Source of the DNA: Ornithinibacillus sp. 4-3
GTDB taxonomy: Bacteria; Bacillota; Bacilli; Bacillales; Amphibacillaceae
Length of the DNA stretch: 64,000 bases
Direction of reading: 5' to 3'
Assembly: GCF_040958695.1 (NCBI RefSeq)
Contig: NZ_CP162599.1
Span: 2,576,001 to 2,640,000 of the forward strand
Position numbers and translations under genes: made by a program. Below, one piece after another: positions 46,771 through 55,579 of the stretch. Position 1 is the stretch's first letter. Every line of letters starts with the position of its first letter. A model generated the notes under the pieces. The model searched no databases, was not told where the DNA came from, and saw only the letters and a program-made list of their open reading frames with translations.

Positions 46771-46957
46771 AATTGTCCCCCTAAATTCTGTTTTTAACAT
46801 CTTTAATCGGTGTCTACCATACGCATTTCGATACGAATATTCTCTTGAAGGAGTTCTAATATCGAAAAAGATGCCTTACTTCGATGCAACACCTCACCTC
46901 CTTAAAATAATTCTCTACTCTATTCTCTACTCAACTATCATTACTAAACTATCATAA

Positions 46958-46972
46958 TAAAACGCTTTCATA
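46958..46972. promoter_or_regulatory. cre site upstream of binding protein 1 (proximal)
   Basis: Read on the minus strand, TATGAAAGCGTTTTA fits the consensus WTGAAARCGYTTWNN fully. It is 190 bases before the gene start. Confidence 0.65.
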
Positions 46973-47131
46973 AGCATTCTTAATGAATCAATCCCCAACT
47001 ATAAATTGGGTTTGCCATAACTGAATCATTATTATAGTAAGTTATGTAATAATTGTCAATATCTTCTGTGAAAGATGATTATTTTAATGAGTGCTACTTA
47101 TTTTAATAGTTTGTATTTTTATTATTACATA

Positions 47132-47147
47132 TAAAAGCGCTTTCATA
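47132..47147. promoter_or_regulatory. cre site upstream of binding protein 1 (distal)
   Basis: Read on the minus strand, TATGAAAGCGCTTTTA is a full match to the consensus. It lies 175 bases upstream of the proximal cre. Confidence 0.65.
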
Positions 47148-47206
47148 AAGATGTTTAAAAAGAGTATAAAGCTTTATGTTTTCTATGTCAATTTAATTTT
47201 TCTTTA

Positions 47207-47470
47207 AGAGGATGTTCAAAAAGTCCAACAAAAATAATACATCGAACAGGGGAACTTCGACTAAGTTCCGACACGTCCTGTGGAAGTCCGCTACTCGAAG
47301 TACGTTGCCTTGAACTTTCGACGCACACGACGTGCTACGACATACAGGATGTACTAGTGCAGATGTCGCTCGCGTGACGTTGCGTACTTAATCTGTATTC
47401 CTCTAGTATTGCTCTCGTGACATTGCAAACTTAACCGATGACGGCTCTTTTTATTGACCTTTTTAAAAAC
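47207..47470. repeat. MITE-like repeat related to the dispersed intergenic repeats
   Basis: A GC-richer, non-coding block of about 260 bp begins AGAGGATGTTCAAAAAG and ends near TTGACCTTTTTAAAAAC, so its two ends are rough inverted copies. It carries GGATGTACTAGTGCAG, whose complement matches CTGCACTAGCACATCC in repeat copies A and C. Internal CGACG/CGTCG-type inverted repeats suggest strong folding. Confidence 0.6.
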
Positions 47471-47523
47471 GCACTTTAACTAATATTTATACTATTTATT
47501 AATCTATTATTATACAAAAAAAT

Positions 47524-47545
47524 AGAGGAAGCATTCGCCTCCTCT
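47524..47545 (-). terminator. Terminator of peptide-binding protein gene 2
   Basis: AGAGGAAGC / GCCTCCTCT stem (one mismatch), followed on the minus strand by ATTTTTTT. Confidence 0.8.
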
Positions 47546-47554
47546 TTATCTTTC

Positions 47555-49168
47555 TTATTCAGATACAGTTACATTCCAGAAAATTGGTCCTGTAGACGTT
47601 TCAAGTCCCTTAACTTTCGTATTATGACCATATAAGGCATTGTAACCACCAATATGAACAATTGGTAAATATTCTTCCCATAGTTTACCTTGCAGCTCTT
47701 CCCAATATTCAAATGCTTCTTCTTGTGTCGGAGCTGTTTCAATGCTTGAAATCAATTCTGATACTTCAGGATATACTCCACCAAATCTTGGGCTTAATCC
47801 AATTAATTGTGGTGGTGTACTTACTGTTGAAGCTGAAGTCATGTACATATCCCACTCTGATGGTCTGTTTCCTTGGATATCAAGAACAGTTGGCCAATCA
47901 TAAATTTCTAATGTTACATTTAGACCAGCCTGCTTTAATTGTTCTGTCACAATAACAGATGTATTGTAATGGTGATCATAATCACGAGTAGCTAAGAATT
48001 TGATTTCTTCTCCATCATAACCAAACTCATCTAAAATTTTCTTCGCTTCTTCTACATTTGCTTGATTATAATGCTCTTTCCCAGCTTCTGTATACCATGG
48101 TGTAATATTCATATCCATGTATCCAGAATCTAACCAGAAGAATTCAGGGTTTGGAAATGCACCTAACATTACTTCATTACTATCAATAATCATATTAATT
48201 GCTTTACGAATTTCAGGATTCGTAGAAATTCCTTCTAGATTGTTAAAACCGATCATTTGGTTAGAAGATGGTGTTAAAATTGTTTCAAGATTTTCATCTG
48301 CATTAATTTGATCATAGTAATCATATGGAACTCCATATGCAAAATCATATTCTCCAGTTTGCAAACCAGCGATACGAGTTGATGTATCAGGTACAATGTA
48401 TAAGTAAACTTCATCAACTAGAGCTTCTCTTTTCCCTGATAATCCAGATGCTGGAGTATCTAAAGGTTGATAATCTTCAAACTTTGTATAGTGAATATAT
48501 TGATCCTGTTTCCATTCTTCAAATTTGAATGGACCTGTACCAATATACTCATCCACACCTTCAACAGGTGCATTTTCTACTATTTCTTTTGGCATAATTC
48601 CAGCCGCTTGTTTAGCAGATGCTAATGTATCTAGTGTTAGAGAAGATGGATTAGCTAATTCTAAAACTACTGTGTAATCATCTTCCGCTGTCCATGTAGC
48701 ATCCTTGAATACGTTACCAGTTACTGTTGAAATCTCCATCCAACGATACATCGAAGCAACAACATCTTCTGCTGTCATTTCTTCTCCATTGTGGAATTTG
48801 ATTCCTTCTCTTAATTTAAATGTATATGTCTGGTTATCCTCTGTATCTACACTTTCTGCAAGCATTGGTACAGCATTAAAATCTGCATCTGTTGTCATAA
48901 GGCCTTCAAAAACAAAGCGTGCTGCATCACGTGCTGCAGTCGCCGTACTTACTGGCTGATCTAAAGTTGGTGGTGGACCATCAATCGCAATTTTTAAAGT
49001 CCCTCCACTTGTCCCTTCCTCTGATCCTTCATCATTATCTGTTTCTTCACTACTTGAATCATTATTTGATTCATTTTCACTTTCATTGTCAGAATCTGTT
49101 GAAGAATTACAACCTACTAGTACAAAAGCGAGTAATAATACAAATAAAATTAACTTAAAATTTTTCAC
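47555..49168 (-). CDS. Peptide-binding lipoprotein 2 of the peptide island (SBP_bac_5)
   Basis: The 537-residue protein has a lipoprotein signal (FVLVGC), a linker rich in Asp, Asn and Ser, and the family-5 solute-binding domain (EDVVASMYRWME, YIGTGPFKFEEWKQDQYIHYTKF). It is very close to protein 3 over its whole length and somewhat further from protein 1. I start it at GTG 49166-49168 (MKNFKLILF), which has GGGGGA seven bases upstream. The ATG at 49183 lies inside that ribosome site. A perfect cre lies about 80 bases upstream. Confidence 0.92.
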   Translation of the reverse strand: MKNFKLILFVLLLAFVLVGCNSSTDSDNESENESNNDSSSEETDNDEGSEEGTSGGTLKIAIDGPPPTLDQPVSTATAARDAARFVFEGLMTTDADFNAVPMLAESVDTEDNQTYTFKLREGIKFHNGEEMTAEDVVASMYRWMEISTVTGNVFKDATWTAEDDYTVVLELANPSSLTLDTLASAKQAAGIMPKEIVENAPVEGVDEYIGTGPFKFEEWKQDQYIHYTKFEDYQPLDTPASGLSGKREALVDEVYLYIVPDTSTRIAGLQTGEYDFAYGVPYDYYDQINADENLETILTPSSNQMIGFNNLEGISTNPEIRKAINMIIDSNEVMLGAFPNPEFFWLDSGYMDMNITPWYTEAGKEHYNQANVEEAKKILDEFGYDGEEIKFLATRDYDHHYNTSVIVTEQLKQAGLNVTLEIYDWPTVLDIQGNRPSEWDMYMTSASTVSTPPQLIGLSPRFGGVYPEVSELISSIETAPTQEEAFEYWEELQGKLWEEYLPIVHIGGYNALYGHNTKVKGLETSTGPIFWNVTVSE

Positions 49169-49243
49169 AAATTTCTCCCCCATACTTATATCTATACTAT
49201 AATTCTATTAAAAAAATATGTACTCCTTTCTTATTTCGACATA

Positions 49244-49259
49244 TAAAAGCGCTTTCATT
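49244..49259. promoter_or_regulatory. cre site upstream of binding protein 2
   Basis: Read on the minus strand, AATGAAAGCGCTTTTA is a full consensus match, at the place where CcpA would block the promoter. Confidence 0.7.
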
Positions 49260-49344
49260 TTCGATAATAAATTACAGTTTGTAATTTATAGCTAATTATA
49301 TTTACCATTGTTAAAATTGTCAATTTTTATTTTTCACGCAAAAA

Positions 49345-49397
49345 AAAGAGCTAGAAAAGCATATCCAATTCTCTATCTACAAAGCTACTAGCTCTTT
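49345..49397 (-). terminator. Terminator of peptide-binding protein gene 3
   Basis: AAAGAGCTAG / CTAGCTCTTT stem with a long loop (about 33 bases), followed on the minus strand by TTTT. Confidence 0.7.
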
Positions 49398-49445
49398 AGA
49401 CAGAAAATCTATCATGCATAATCTAACTCTTCTCTCATCATTCAA

Positions 49446-51008
49446 TTATTCATTAATAGATACGTTCCAGAAAATAGGACCTGTTAATGTTTCAATACCT
49501 TCTACTTTTTTGTTATGACCATAAAGTGTGTTATAACCACCAAGGTTCACAATTGGTAAATATTCTTCCCATAGTTTACCTTGTAGCTCATCCCAATATT
49601 CAAATGCTTCTTCTTGTGTCGGAGCTGTTTCAATTTCTGAAATTAAATCTGACACTTCAGGATATACTCCACCAAATCTTGGGCTTAATCCGATTAATTG
49701 TGGTGGTGTACTAACTGTAGAAGCAGATGTCATATACATTTCCCACTCTGATGGTTGATTCCCTTGAATATCAAGAACTGTTGGCCAGTCGTAAATTTCT
49801 AACTTAACATTTAAACCAATTTCCTTTAATTGTTCTGTAACTACTAAAGAAGTATTATAGTGATGATCATAATCACGAGTAGCCAAGAAACGTACCTCTT
49901 CCCCATTATAATCACTTTCTTCTAATAACTTCTTAGCACCTTCAATATCTGCCTGATTATAATGTTCTGAACCAGCCTCTGTATACCAATTCACAATGTC
50001 TCTATCCATATAACCAGAATCTAACCAGAAAAACTCTGGGTTCGGGAATGCTGCCATCATAACTTCTTCATTATTGATCGCCATGTTAATTGCTTGGCGT
50101 ACTTTAGCATCTGTAGCAATACCTTCCAAATTGTTAAAACCAATCATTTGGTTAGCAGCCGGAGTCAGAATTGTTTCAAGATTTTCATCTCCATTAATTT
50201 GACCATAATAATCATATGGAATTCCGTATGCAAAATCATATTCGCCTGTTTGTAATCCAGCAATACGAGTAGATGTATCTGTTACAATATATAAATAAAT
50301 ATCATCAATTAACGCTTCTTTTTTCCCTGATAATCCATCAGCTGGAGTATCTAGTGGTTGATAATCTTCAAATTTTGTATAATGAATATATTGGTCTTGT
50401 TTCCATTCTACAAATTTATATGGTCCTGTACCGATATATTCTTCAACTCCTGAAGCTGGTGCATTCTCTACTATTTCTTTTGGCATAATTCCAGCTGCTT
50501 GCTTAGCAGATGCCAATGTATCTAGTGTTAGAGAAGATGGGTTAGCTAATTCTAAAATTACTGTATAATCCCCATCTGCAGTCCATGTAGCATCATTAAA
50601 TACATTACCAGTAACAGTTGATTGTTCCATCCAACGGTACATTGATGCAACAACATCTTCTGCTGTCATTTCTTCCCCATTATGGAATTTAATACCTTCT
50701 CTTAATTTAAAAGTGTATGTTTTGTTATCTTCTGTGTCCACGCTTTCTGCAAGCATTGGTACAGCTTGGAACTCTGAATCTGTTGTAAGAAGTCCTTCAA
50801 AGATAAAACGTGAAGCATCACGTGCTGATGTAGCAGTACTTACTGGCTGATCCAAAGTTGGTGGTGGTGCATCAATAGCAATTTTTAAAACTGAATTACC
50901 ACTGCTGTTATTATCTCCTCCAGAACTCCCTTCATCATCTGAAGAACCACATCCGACTAATACAAGAGTAATTAGTAAAATAAGTAATCCAAATTTGTAG
51001 CTTTTCAT
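49446..51008 (-). CDS. Peptide-binding lipoprotein 3 of the peptide island (SBP_bac_5)
   Basis: The 520-residue protein has a lipoprotein signal (LVLVGC), a short Gly/Ser linker and the family-5 binding domain (EDVVASMYRWMEQ, YIGTGPYKFVEWKQDQYIHYTKF). The linker is the shortest of the three. It is close to protein 2, so the pair is a recent duplication. Ribosome site GGGGGATAATT. A cre with one mismatch lies about 210 bases upstream. Confidence 0.93.
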   Translation of the reverse strand: MKSYKFGLLILLITLVLVGCGSSDDEGSSGGDNNSSGNSVLKIAIDAPPPTLDQPVSTATSARDASRFIFEGLLTTDSEFQAVPMLAESVDTEDNKTYTFKLREGIKFHNGEEMTAEDVVASMYRWMEQSTVTGNVFNDATWTADGDYTVILELANPSSLTLDTLASAKQAAGIMPKEIVENAPASGVEEYIGTGPYKFVEWKQDQYIHYTKFEDYQPLDTPADGLSGKKEALIDDIYLYIVTDTSTRIAGLQTGEYDFAYGIPYDYYGQINGDENLETILTPAANQMIGFNNLEGIATDAKVRQAINMAINNEEVMMAAFPNPEFFWLDSGYMDRDIVNWYTEAGSEHYNQADIEGAKKLLEESDYNGEEVRFLATRDYDHHYNTSLVVTEQLKEIGLNVKLEIYDWPTVLDIQGNQPSEWEMYMTSASTVSTPPQLIGLSPRFGGVYPEVSDLISEIETAPTQEEAFEYWDELQGKLWEEYLPIVNLGGYNTLYGHNKKVEGIETLTGPIFWNVSINE

Positions 51009-51216
51009 AATTATCCCCCATTTCTATTTTTTCACTATCAGAAAGTATAAAATTTCAGCATGGATATATTATCCAAGCATTTAAATTTTCAAATTGATAG
51101 TATTAAATACATCTAAAGTAATCCTATAAGGTTTACTCCAGATCTTTCTATATCAAACCTTATAGGTTGATATCATAAATAACTTTCTTTAACATGGTAA
51201 AAAACGGTAATAAAGT

Positions 51217-51230
51217 AGAGCGCTTTCATA
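51217..51230. promoter_or_regulatory. cre-like site upstream of binding protein 3
   Basis: Read on the minus strand, TATGAAAGCGCTCT has one mismatch to the cre consensus. Confidence 0.55.
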
Positions 51231-51401
51231 TATTTCGACAAATTTCGACAAACCCATCCAAACATGTAACATGTTACATTCTCATAAAACGATTGTCAAT
51301 ACAAACAAAAGAAATCTAATAATAGAGAAATATTCATCATTTCACGAGAAAAAAATCATAATGTTAGAGAATCCTATAATAGCTTCATTTAACAAAAAAA
51401 A

Positions 51402-51427
51402 GCGTCTACTCCGTATCGAGTAAACGC
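51402..51427 (-). terminator. Terminator of the M42 peptidase operon
   Basis: GCGT / ACGC and ACTC / GAGT stem around a six-base loop, followed on the minus strand by eight T. Confidence 0.82.
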
Positions 51428-51505
51428 GTTCAAATTAAATTCTCTTTTTTCCTTTTACCGCTAGATTCTCTGAAGAATTTAACTCCAGATTTAATTTCAA
51501 AAAGT

Positions 51506-51883
51506 TTAATCACCGAAAAATTTATAAGATACATAGGTTGATAGAATCACAAGTAAAAGACCAGCAACGATAATCACCTTTGCCCAATCACTTACTTTTC
51601 TTTTCCAAGTTAATTCTTCTTCATTCTTTTCTTCTACTTCATTTATTGTTTGCTCTTCATCTTTATTAAGCTTTTGTTTAATCCATCGCACTAATAAATG
51701 GAAAAATCCACTTTGAATAACAATCCATAAGAAACCTATGATTATACATATGATAGAAATATTATATACCGCTTCTATCCAAGTAGCGAAGGTAAATGGA
51801 GAAGCGTAGAGATACGTAAAAATAAATGAAACTGTAATAACGATATAAATAAATGCTGTAGCCATTTTAATTGTAAACATCAT
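51506..51883 (-). CDS. Small membrane protein (DUF3899-like) of the M42 operon
   Basis: The 125-residue protein has two N-terminal membrane segments (~8-28, 38-60), a GFFHLLVRWIKQKL motif after the second, a charged Glu-rich loop, and a last membrane segment (~102-122). The GFF... motif suggests DUF3899, recognised only loosely. It starts four bases after the M42 peptidase stop and shares its terminator. Its function is unknown. Confidence 0.6.
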   Translation of the reverse strand: MMFTIKMATAFIYIVITVSFIFTYLYASPFTFATWIEAVYNISIICIIIGFLWIVIQSGFFHLLVRWIKQKLNKDEEQTINEVEEKNEEELTWKRKVSDWAKVIIVAGLLLVILSTYVSYKFFGD

Positions 51884-51887
51884 TTTT

Positions 51888-52958
51888 TTATTCTCCTAAA
51901 GACATTAAATAGTGATAAAGTAAGTCAATTGCATGAACAATATCATCGATAGAAGCCATTTCATGCGCATGTACATATCTTGTTGGTACTAAAATGCCTC
52001 CGGAAGGCACTCCTCCTTTTGCCAATTGAATGGTAGCCGCATCTGTTGTCCCTGCTGAAATCACTTCTAATTGAAATGGAATATGATTATCATAAGCTAC
52101 TTTCTTCATTGCTTCCACTATTTTAGGTGGAGTGATTGAACCTTGACCGTTAGCTACTTTATCCATTAATTTAATGCTAGGACCTCCACCTAATTCTGAA
52201 ATTCGTTCATGTACTGGGATTTGTGGTGTATCATTAGCAATTGTAATATCTAAAGCCACTGCTTCATCTGGTTCAATGGTATAGGCTGCAGTTAATGCAC
52301 CACGACAGCCAACTTCCTCTTGTACTGTAAATACTGGATAAATATCAGGTACTTCAGGATTATTTTCATTAATATATTTCATTGTTTGAATAAGAACGAA
52401 CATTAATAAGCGATTATCTAAAGCACGACCCAAAATTTTATTTTTGCCTAGCTGTTTAAATTCATAATCAATTGCTACTGTATTTCCAATTTCGATTCCT
52501 AGATCACTAATATCTCCTAGATCACTTGCGCCTACATCTATAAAGAATTCATTTACTTCAGGAATTGTTGTCATCTGCTTAGGGCGTCCAGGATTAATAC
52601 TATTAATAACACCTGGAATAATGCCCTTCTTCGTTTTAACTACACAGGTACGAGAAAATAAATTTTGTGGTCGCACTCCACCAATTTTTTCAGCATATAA
52701 GAAACCATTATCATCAATATGGCGAATCATTAAGCCAATTTCATCTAAGTGAGCAGCAACCATTACCTTCTTTTTCCCGTTACCTGATTTTTTAGCAATC
52801 AAATTCCCTAATGCATCTACCTTCATCTCATCTACATAAGTACCTATTTCTAATTTAACAAGCTCTGTTACATCTTCTTCATAGCCAGAAACACCATGTG
52901 CATCACAAAGCTGCGGTAGTTTTTCTAATAAATCCTGTCTAATTTTTTCTTTATTCAT
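51888..52958 (-). CDS. M42-family aminopeptidase (glutamyl aminopeptidase/deblocking type)
   Basis: The 356-residue cytosolic dinuclear-metal peptidase has the metal ligand in VAAHLDEIGLMI, the bridging Asp in GRALDNRLLMF, the catalytic glutamates in FTVQEEVGCRGA, and metal ligands in ALDITIAND and PTRYVHAHEMAS. The usual DDR of the family is DNR here. The first Asp, which binds the metals, is kept. It should shorten imported peptides from the N terminus, which fits its place next to the binding-protein genes. Confidence 0.9.
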   Translation of the reverse strand: MNKEKIRQDLLEKLPQLCDAHGVSGYEEDVTELVKLEIGTYVDEMKVDALGNLIAKKSGNGKKKVMVAAHLDEIGLMIRHIDDNGFLYAEKIGGVRPQNLFSRTCVVKTKKGIIPGVINSINPGRPKQMTTIPEVNEFFIDVGASDLGDISDLGIEIGNTVAIDYEFKQLGKNKILGRALDNRLLMFVLIQTMKYINENNPEVPDIYPVFTVQEEVGCRGALTAAYTIEPDEAVALDITIANDTPQIPVHERISELGGGPSIKLMDKVANGQGSITPPKIVEAMKKVAYDNHIPFQLEVISAGTTDAATIQLAKGGVPSGGILVPTRYVHAHEMASIDDIVHAIDLLYHYLMSLGE

Positions 52959-53128
52959 ACCTACACATACCCCTCTGAGCGAATTTTAAATAAATTTATA
53001 AAATTAATTATATACGATTCTCAGAGGTATGTATAAAAATTTCACATGATGAAGCGAGGATTTCCTATTATGATACTATTTAGCGATCGTATTATGACTG
53101 GGTAGACATCCCATTTCAATTATAATAC

Positions 53129-53551
53129 TTATTCTTCTCGCTTTATATGTGGTTCAATTTCCTCCGCTAGTTCAACTTGCAATTGTCTAATGATTGGCTC
53201 ATCTTTATCCATCACATTTTCTCCTAAATAAATATGGTAAAGCGCCTCACAAATAGCTATTAAATAAGCTGCAGCAAAGGATATTACTATACTAGAAACT
53301 CCCGTTTGGACAAATATAGAGCTTAAAAAAATTAGCAACGCAAATGTACTTACAAACTCAATAATTGGTGTAATTAAATAGCCGAAACGAGCAAAAAGAA
53401 ACAGATCAACGATAAAAGTGAGGCCTGAGACTAGAAATACAATAAATAGTAACTCCGTCATTGATAAATGGTAGAAGATACTAAACAAAGAGAAAATCAC
53501 AACTGTAGTAAAAATTAGTTTAATCGCAAATGCCGGAATATATTTTATCAA
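53129..53551 (-). CDS. DUF2512 (YndM-like) membrane protein
   Basis: The 140-residue protein has four membrane segments (~5-25, 30-50, 58-80, 85-105) and a charged cytoplasmic tail (DKDEPIIRQLQVELAEEIEPHIKREE). The pattern is that of DUF2512/YndM, found in spore-forming Bacillales and of unknown role. The start is TTG (53549-53551) with AAAGGGTG upstream. It stands alone. Confidence 0.72.
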   Translation of the reverse strand: MIKYIPAFAIKLIFTTVVIFSLFSIFYHLSMTELLFIVFLVSGLTFIVDLFLFARFGYLITPIIEFVSTFALLIFLSSIFVQTGVSSIVISFAAAYLIAICEALYHIYLGENVMDKDEPIIRQLQVELAEEIEPHIKREE

Positions 53552-53701
53552 TTAAAAACACCCTTTCTTTTTTATAGTATGTGCATGACAGAACCAAACT
53601 ATTAGAAAATTTTCCAGGCACTTACCAATTACGAAAGGTTATTTTTAAAAGAGGCTGATTAATCCTATAATAAATTACTTCATACAATAGAAAGAATCCA
53701 C

Positions 53702-53732
53702 TTGACTGTAACCTAACGTTACAGTTTAAACT
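53702..53732 (+). promoter_or_regulatory. MerR-type promoter of the DUF2268/MerR operon (19-bp spacer)
   Basis: TTGACT (53702-53707) and TAAACT (53727-53732) are 19 bases apart. The palindrome CTGTAAC-N5-GTTACAG (53706-53724) starts inside the -35 and fills most of the spacer. This is the standard MerR-family operator geometry. Confidence 0.75.
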
Positions 53733-53763
53733 ATAGCTATTCAACAGATTGAGGTGTGTAAAA

Positions 53764-54654
53764 ATGGATATAAAAACTGTAAGATCAGACAAAATTTATA
53801 GAGATTTAATTAGTAGAGAAGACAAAAGAGCATATTTTCGTGAAAATGTATTGAAGCCCTTCAAACCTAAATTTGATATTCAACAAGTCCCTTTGGAATC
53901 AAATAGTTTTGATGTTTTCAATGTTCTTGAAATGCTTCATTATTTACCAGAAGAAGTTAATTCATCGCATGTTTCTGAAATAGATTTAATTAGTTCTGAT
54001 GAATTATGGGAAAATTGCCGTGCTTCCCTTGCTCAGTCCTTAAAAATATTTAAGGATAATGGGATTAAACTAAATGTTTCTGAGTATTTATTTACAATAC
54101 TTTTAGGTAGACGGGATAATCATCTCTTTCGTTTAAATCATGGATGTATTGGGGAAGGAGGAATACCTGGCTATATTACTATTTCTATTACACCAAATAA
54201 AGAATCAATTCAGCGAATTCCAGGTGTTATAGCACATGAAATTAACCATAATGTTCGCTATCAATATATTCAATGGACAGAAAATGTATCCTTGGCAGAG
54301 TGGGTCATTGCGGAAGGTTTAGCAGAAAATTATGTAGAATCTATATTAGGGAGTTCTTATCTTGGTCCCTGGGTCACAAAAACAGATCTAGATATGCTCA
54401 ATAATCTAATCAAGCCTAGCTTCAAAGATAAAATGGCACTTTCAGGTATGGAAGCTATTATGCCTTATATTTATGGAGATGATGTTATCATTGCACAAGG
54501 TGGTGCTCCTATAGGTTTACCTTATGCGGCTGGTTATACGCTGGGCTATTATTTGATGAAACATTATTTGGCTGAAACTGGAAAAAATGTAGTTGAAGCA
54601 ACTATTCTTGAACCAAATAAAATTTTAAAAGAGGTAGATAGCTTTTGGAATTAA
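53764..54654 (+). CDS. DUF2268-type predicted zinc metalloprotease
   Basis: The 296-residue cytosolic protein has HEINH (a HExxH zinc site) in VIAHEINHNVRYQ, about residue 160, followed by the expected downstream acid in EWVIAEGLAENYVES. This is the DUF2268 'predicted Zn-dependent protease' pattern. I start it at ATG 53764 after GAGGTGTG. The substrate is unknown. It is the first gene of a two-gene operon whose second gene is a MerR-type regulator, with overlapping stop and start. One family member in Bacillus relatives is a heat-induced protease, but no direct evidence applies here. Confidence 0.8.
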   Translation: MDIKTVRSDKIYRDLISREDKRAYFRENVLKPFKPKFDIQQVPLESNSFDVFNVLEMLHYLPEEVNSSHVSEIDLISSDELWENCRASLAQSLKIFKDNGIKLNVSEYLFTILLGRRDNHLFRLNHGCIGEGGIPGYITISITPNKESIQRIPGVIAHEINHNVRYQYIQWTENVSLAEWVIAEGLAENYVESILGSSYLGPWVTKTDLDMLNNLIKPSFKDKMALSGMEAIMPYIYGDDVIIAQGGAPIGLPYAAGYTLGYYLMKHYLAETGKNVVEATILEPNKILKEVDSFWN

Positions 54655-55406
54655 AATATTCAGTTAAAGATATTTGTTATATCACAGGAGTTTCTCGTAG
54701 AACACTACATTTTTATGATAAAGAAGGTATTTTAGTACCTGATAAGGAAGCCAATGGTTACAGAAAATATAGTCAATCTGACTTGGAAAGATTACAATTT
54801 ATTTTCTTTCTAAAAAATCTTGGCCTATCTTTAAAAGAAATAAAGCACGTCATCAGCATCACAAAAACGGAGCAAAAAGAGTATCTAAAGAAATACCAAA
54901 AACAATTATATGAACAGCAATATCAACTTCATACTACAATAGATAATTTACATCGTTTCCTAAATGGGGACAGCTTATTGGAATTTAATAGTTTCAGTCA
55001 AAAGTTAACTTCTCTGAATGATCAATACAATAAAGAAGCGAGAATAAAATATGGTCATACAGAACAATACAAAGAATATGAAGCAAACCTAGCTTCAATG
55101 AATGAGGAAGAACTACAAAACTTTAATAAAAATATTACTCATCGAGTAGAATCAATCTACCAAAATCTAGCCAATTGGTCAGATGACTCTCCAGACTCTG
55201 ATAGAATTCAAAGAGAGATTGTTAAACTTCACAATTGCTTCAATAAGACGATGAGTTGTTCATTAGATTTATTTCTCTATATTGCAGAACAGTTTGTAGC
55301 AGATAATCGTTTTCAAAATTACTTTATAAAATTTGGATATAACGAATTGCCAACTTTTATTTATAAAGCAGTACAATATTATTGTCAGGAAAAATCTACT
55401 GATTAA
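54645..55406 (+). CDS. MerR-family regulator with TipAS-like domain
   Basis: The 253-residue protein has an N-terminal winged helix (YSVKDICYITGVSRRTLHFYDKEG, YRKYSQSDLERL), a coiled linker and a helical C-terminal effector domain (~135-250) of TipAS character. The start is TTG 54645, inside the end of the protease gene, so translation is coupled. It probably controls the operon through the 19-bp-spacer promoter at 53702. The ligand is unknown. Confidence 0.85.
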   Translation: MELKYSVKDICYITGVSRRTLHFYDKEGILVPDKEANGYRKYSQSDLERLQFIFFLKNLGLSLKEIKHVISITKTEQKEYLKKYQKQLYEQQYQLHTTIDNLHRFLNGDSLLEFNSFSQKLTSLNDQYNKEARIKYGHTEQYKEYEANLASMNEEELQNFNKNITHRVESIYQNLANWSDDSPDSDRIQREIVKLHNCFNKTMSCSLDLFLYIAEQFVADNRFQNYFIKFGYNELPTFIYKAVQYYCQEKSTD

Positions 55407-55487
55407 TTAACTTTAAACATGTTTTTCCCACGATATAAGAGTTTTTATGCTAAAAATACCTCTATTCATATCAGTTATAATAACTAA

Positions 55488-55519
55488 AATAGACACCTCC
55501 ATTTTAAGAGGTGTCTATT
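55488..55519 (+). terminator. Terminator of the DUF2268/MerR operon
   Basis: Perfect AATAGACACCTC / GAGGTGTCTATT stem with an eight-base loop. T-rich sequence follows. Confidence 0.8.
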
Positions 55520-55579
55520 CAATAAAAGCATCTTGCTATTCTAAGCTGCTTCATTAAATCAAAAACGGGTATTTGATTT

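Larger units (their letters stand above)
51009..51505. other. Intergenic region with cre and terminator
   Basis: About 500 bases without a supported gene. It holds the promoter side of binding protein 3, including the cre-like site, and the terminator of the M42 peptidase operon. A repeated ATTTCGACA motif appears twice near 51231-51250. Confidence 0.5.
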
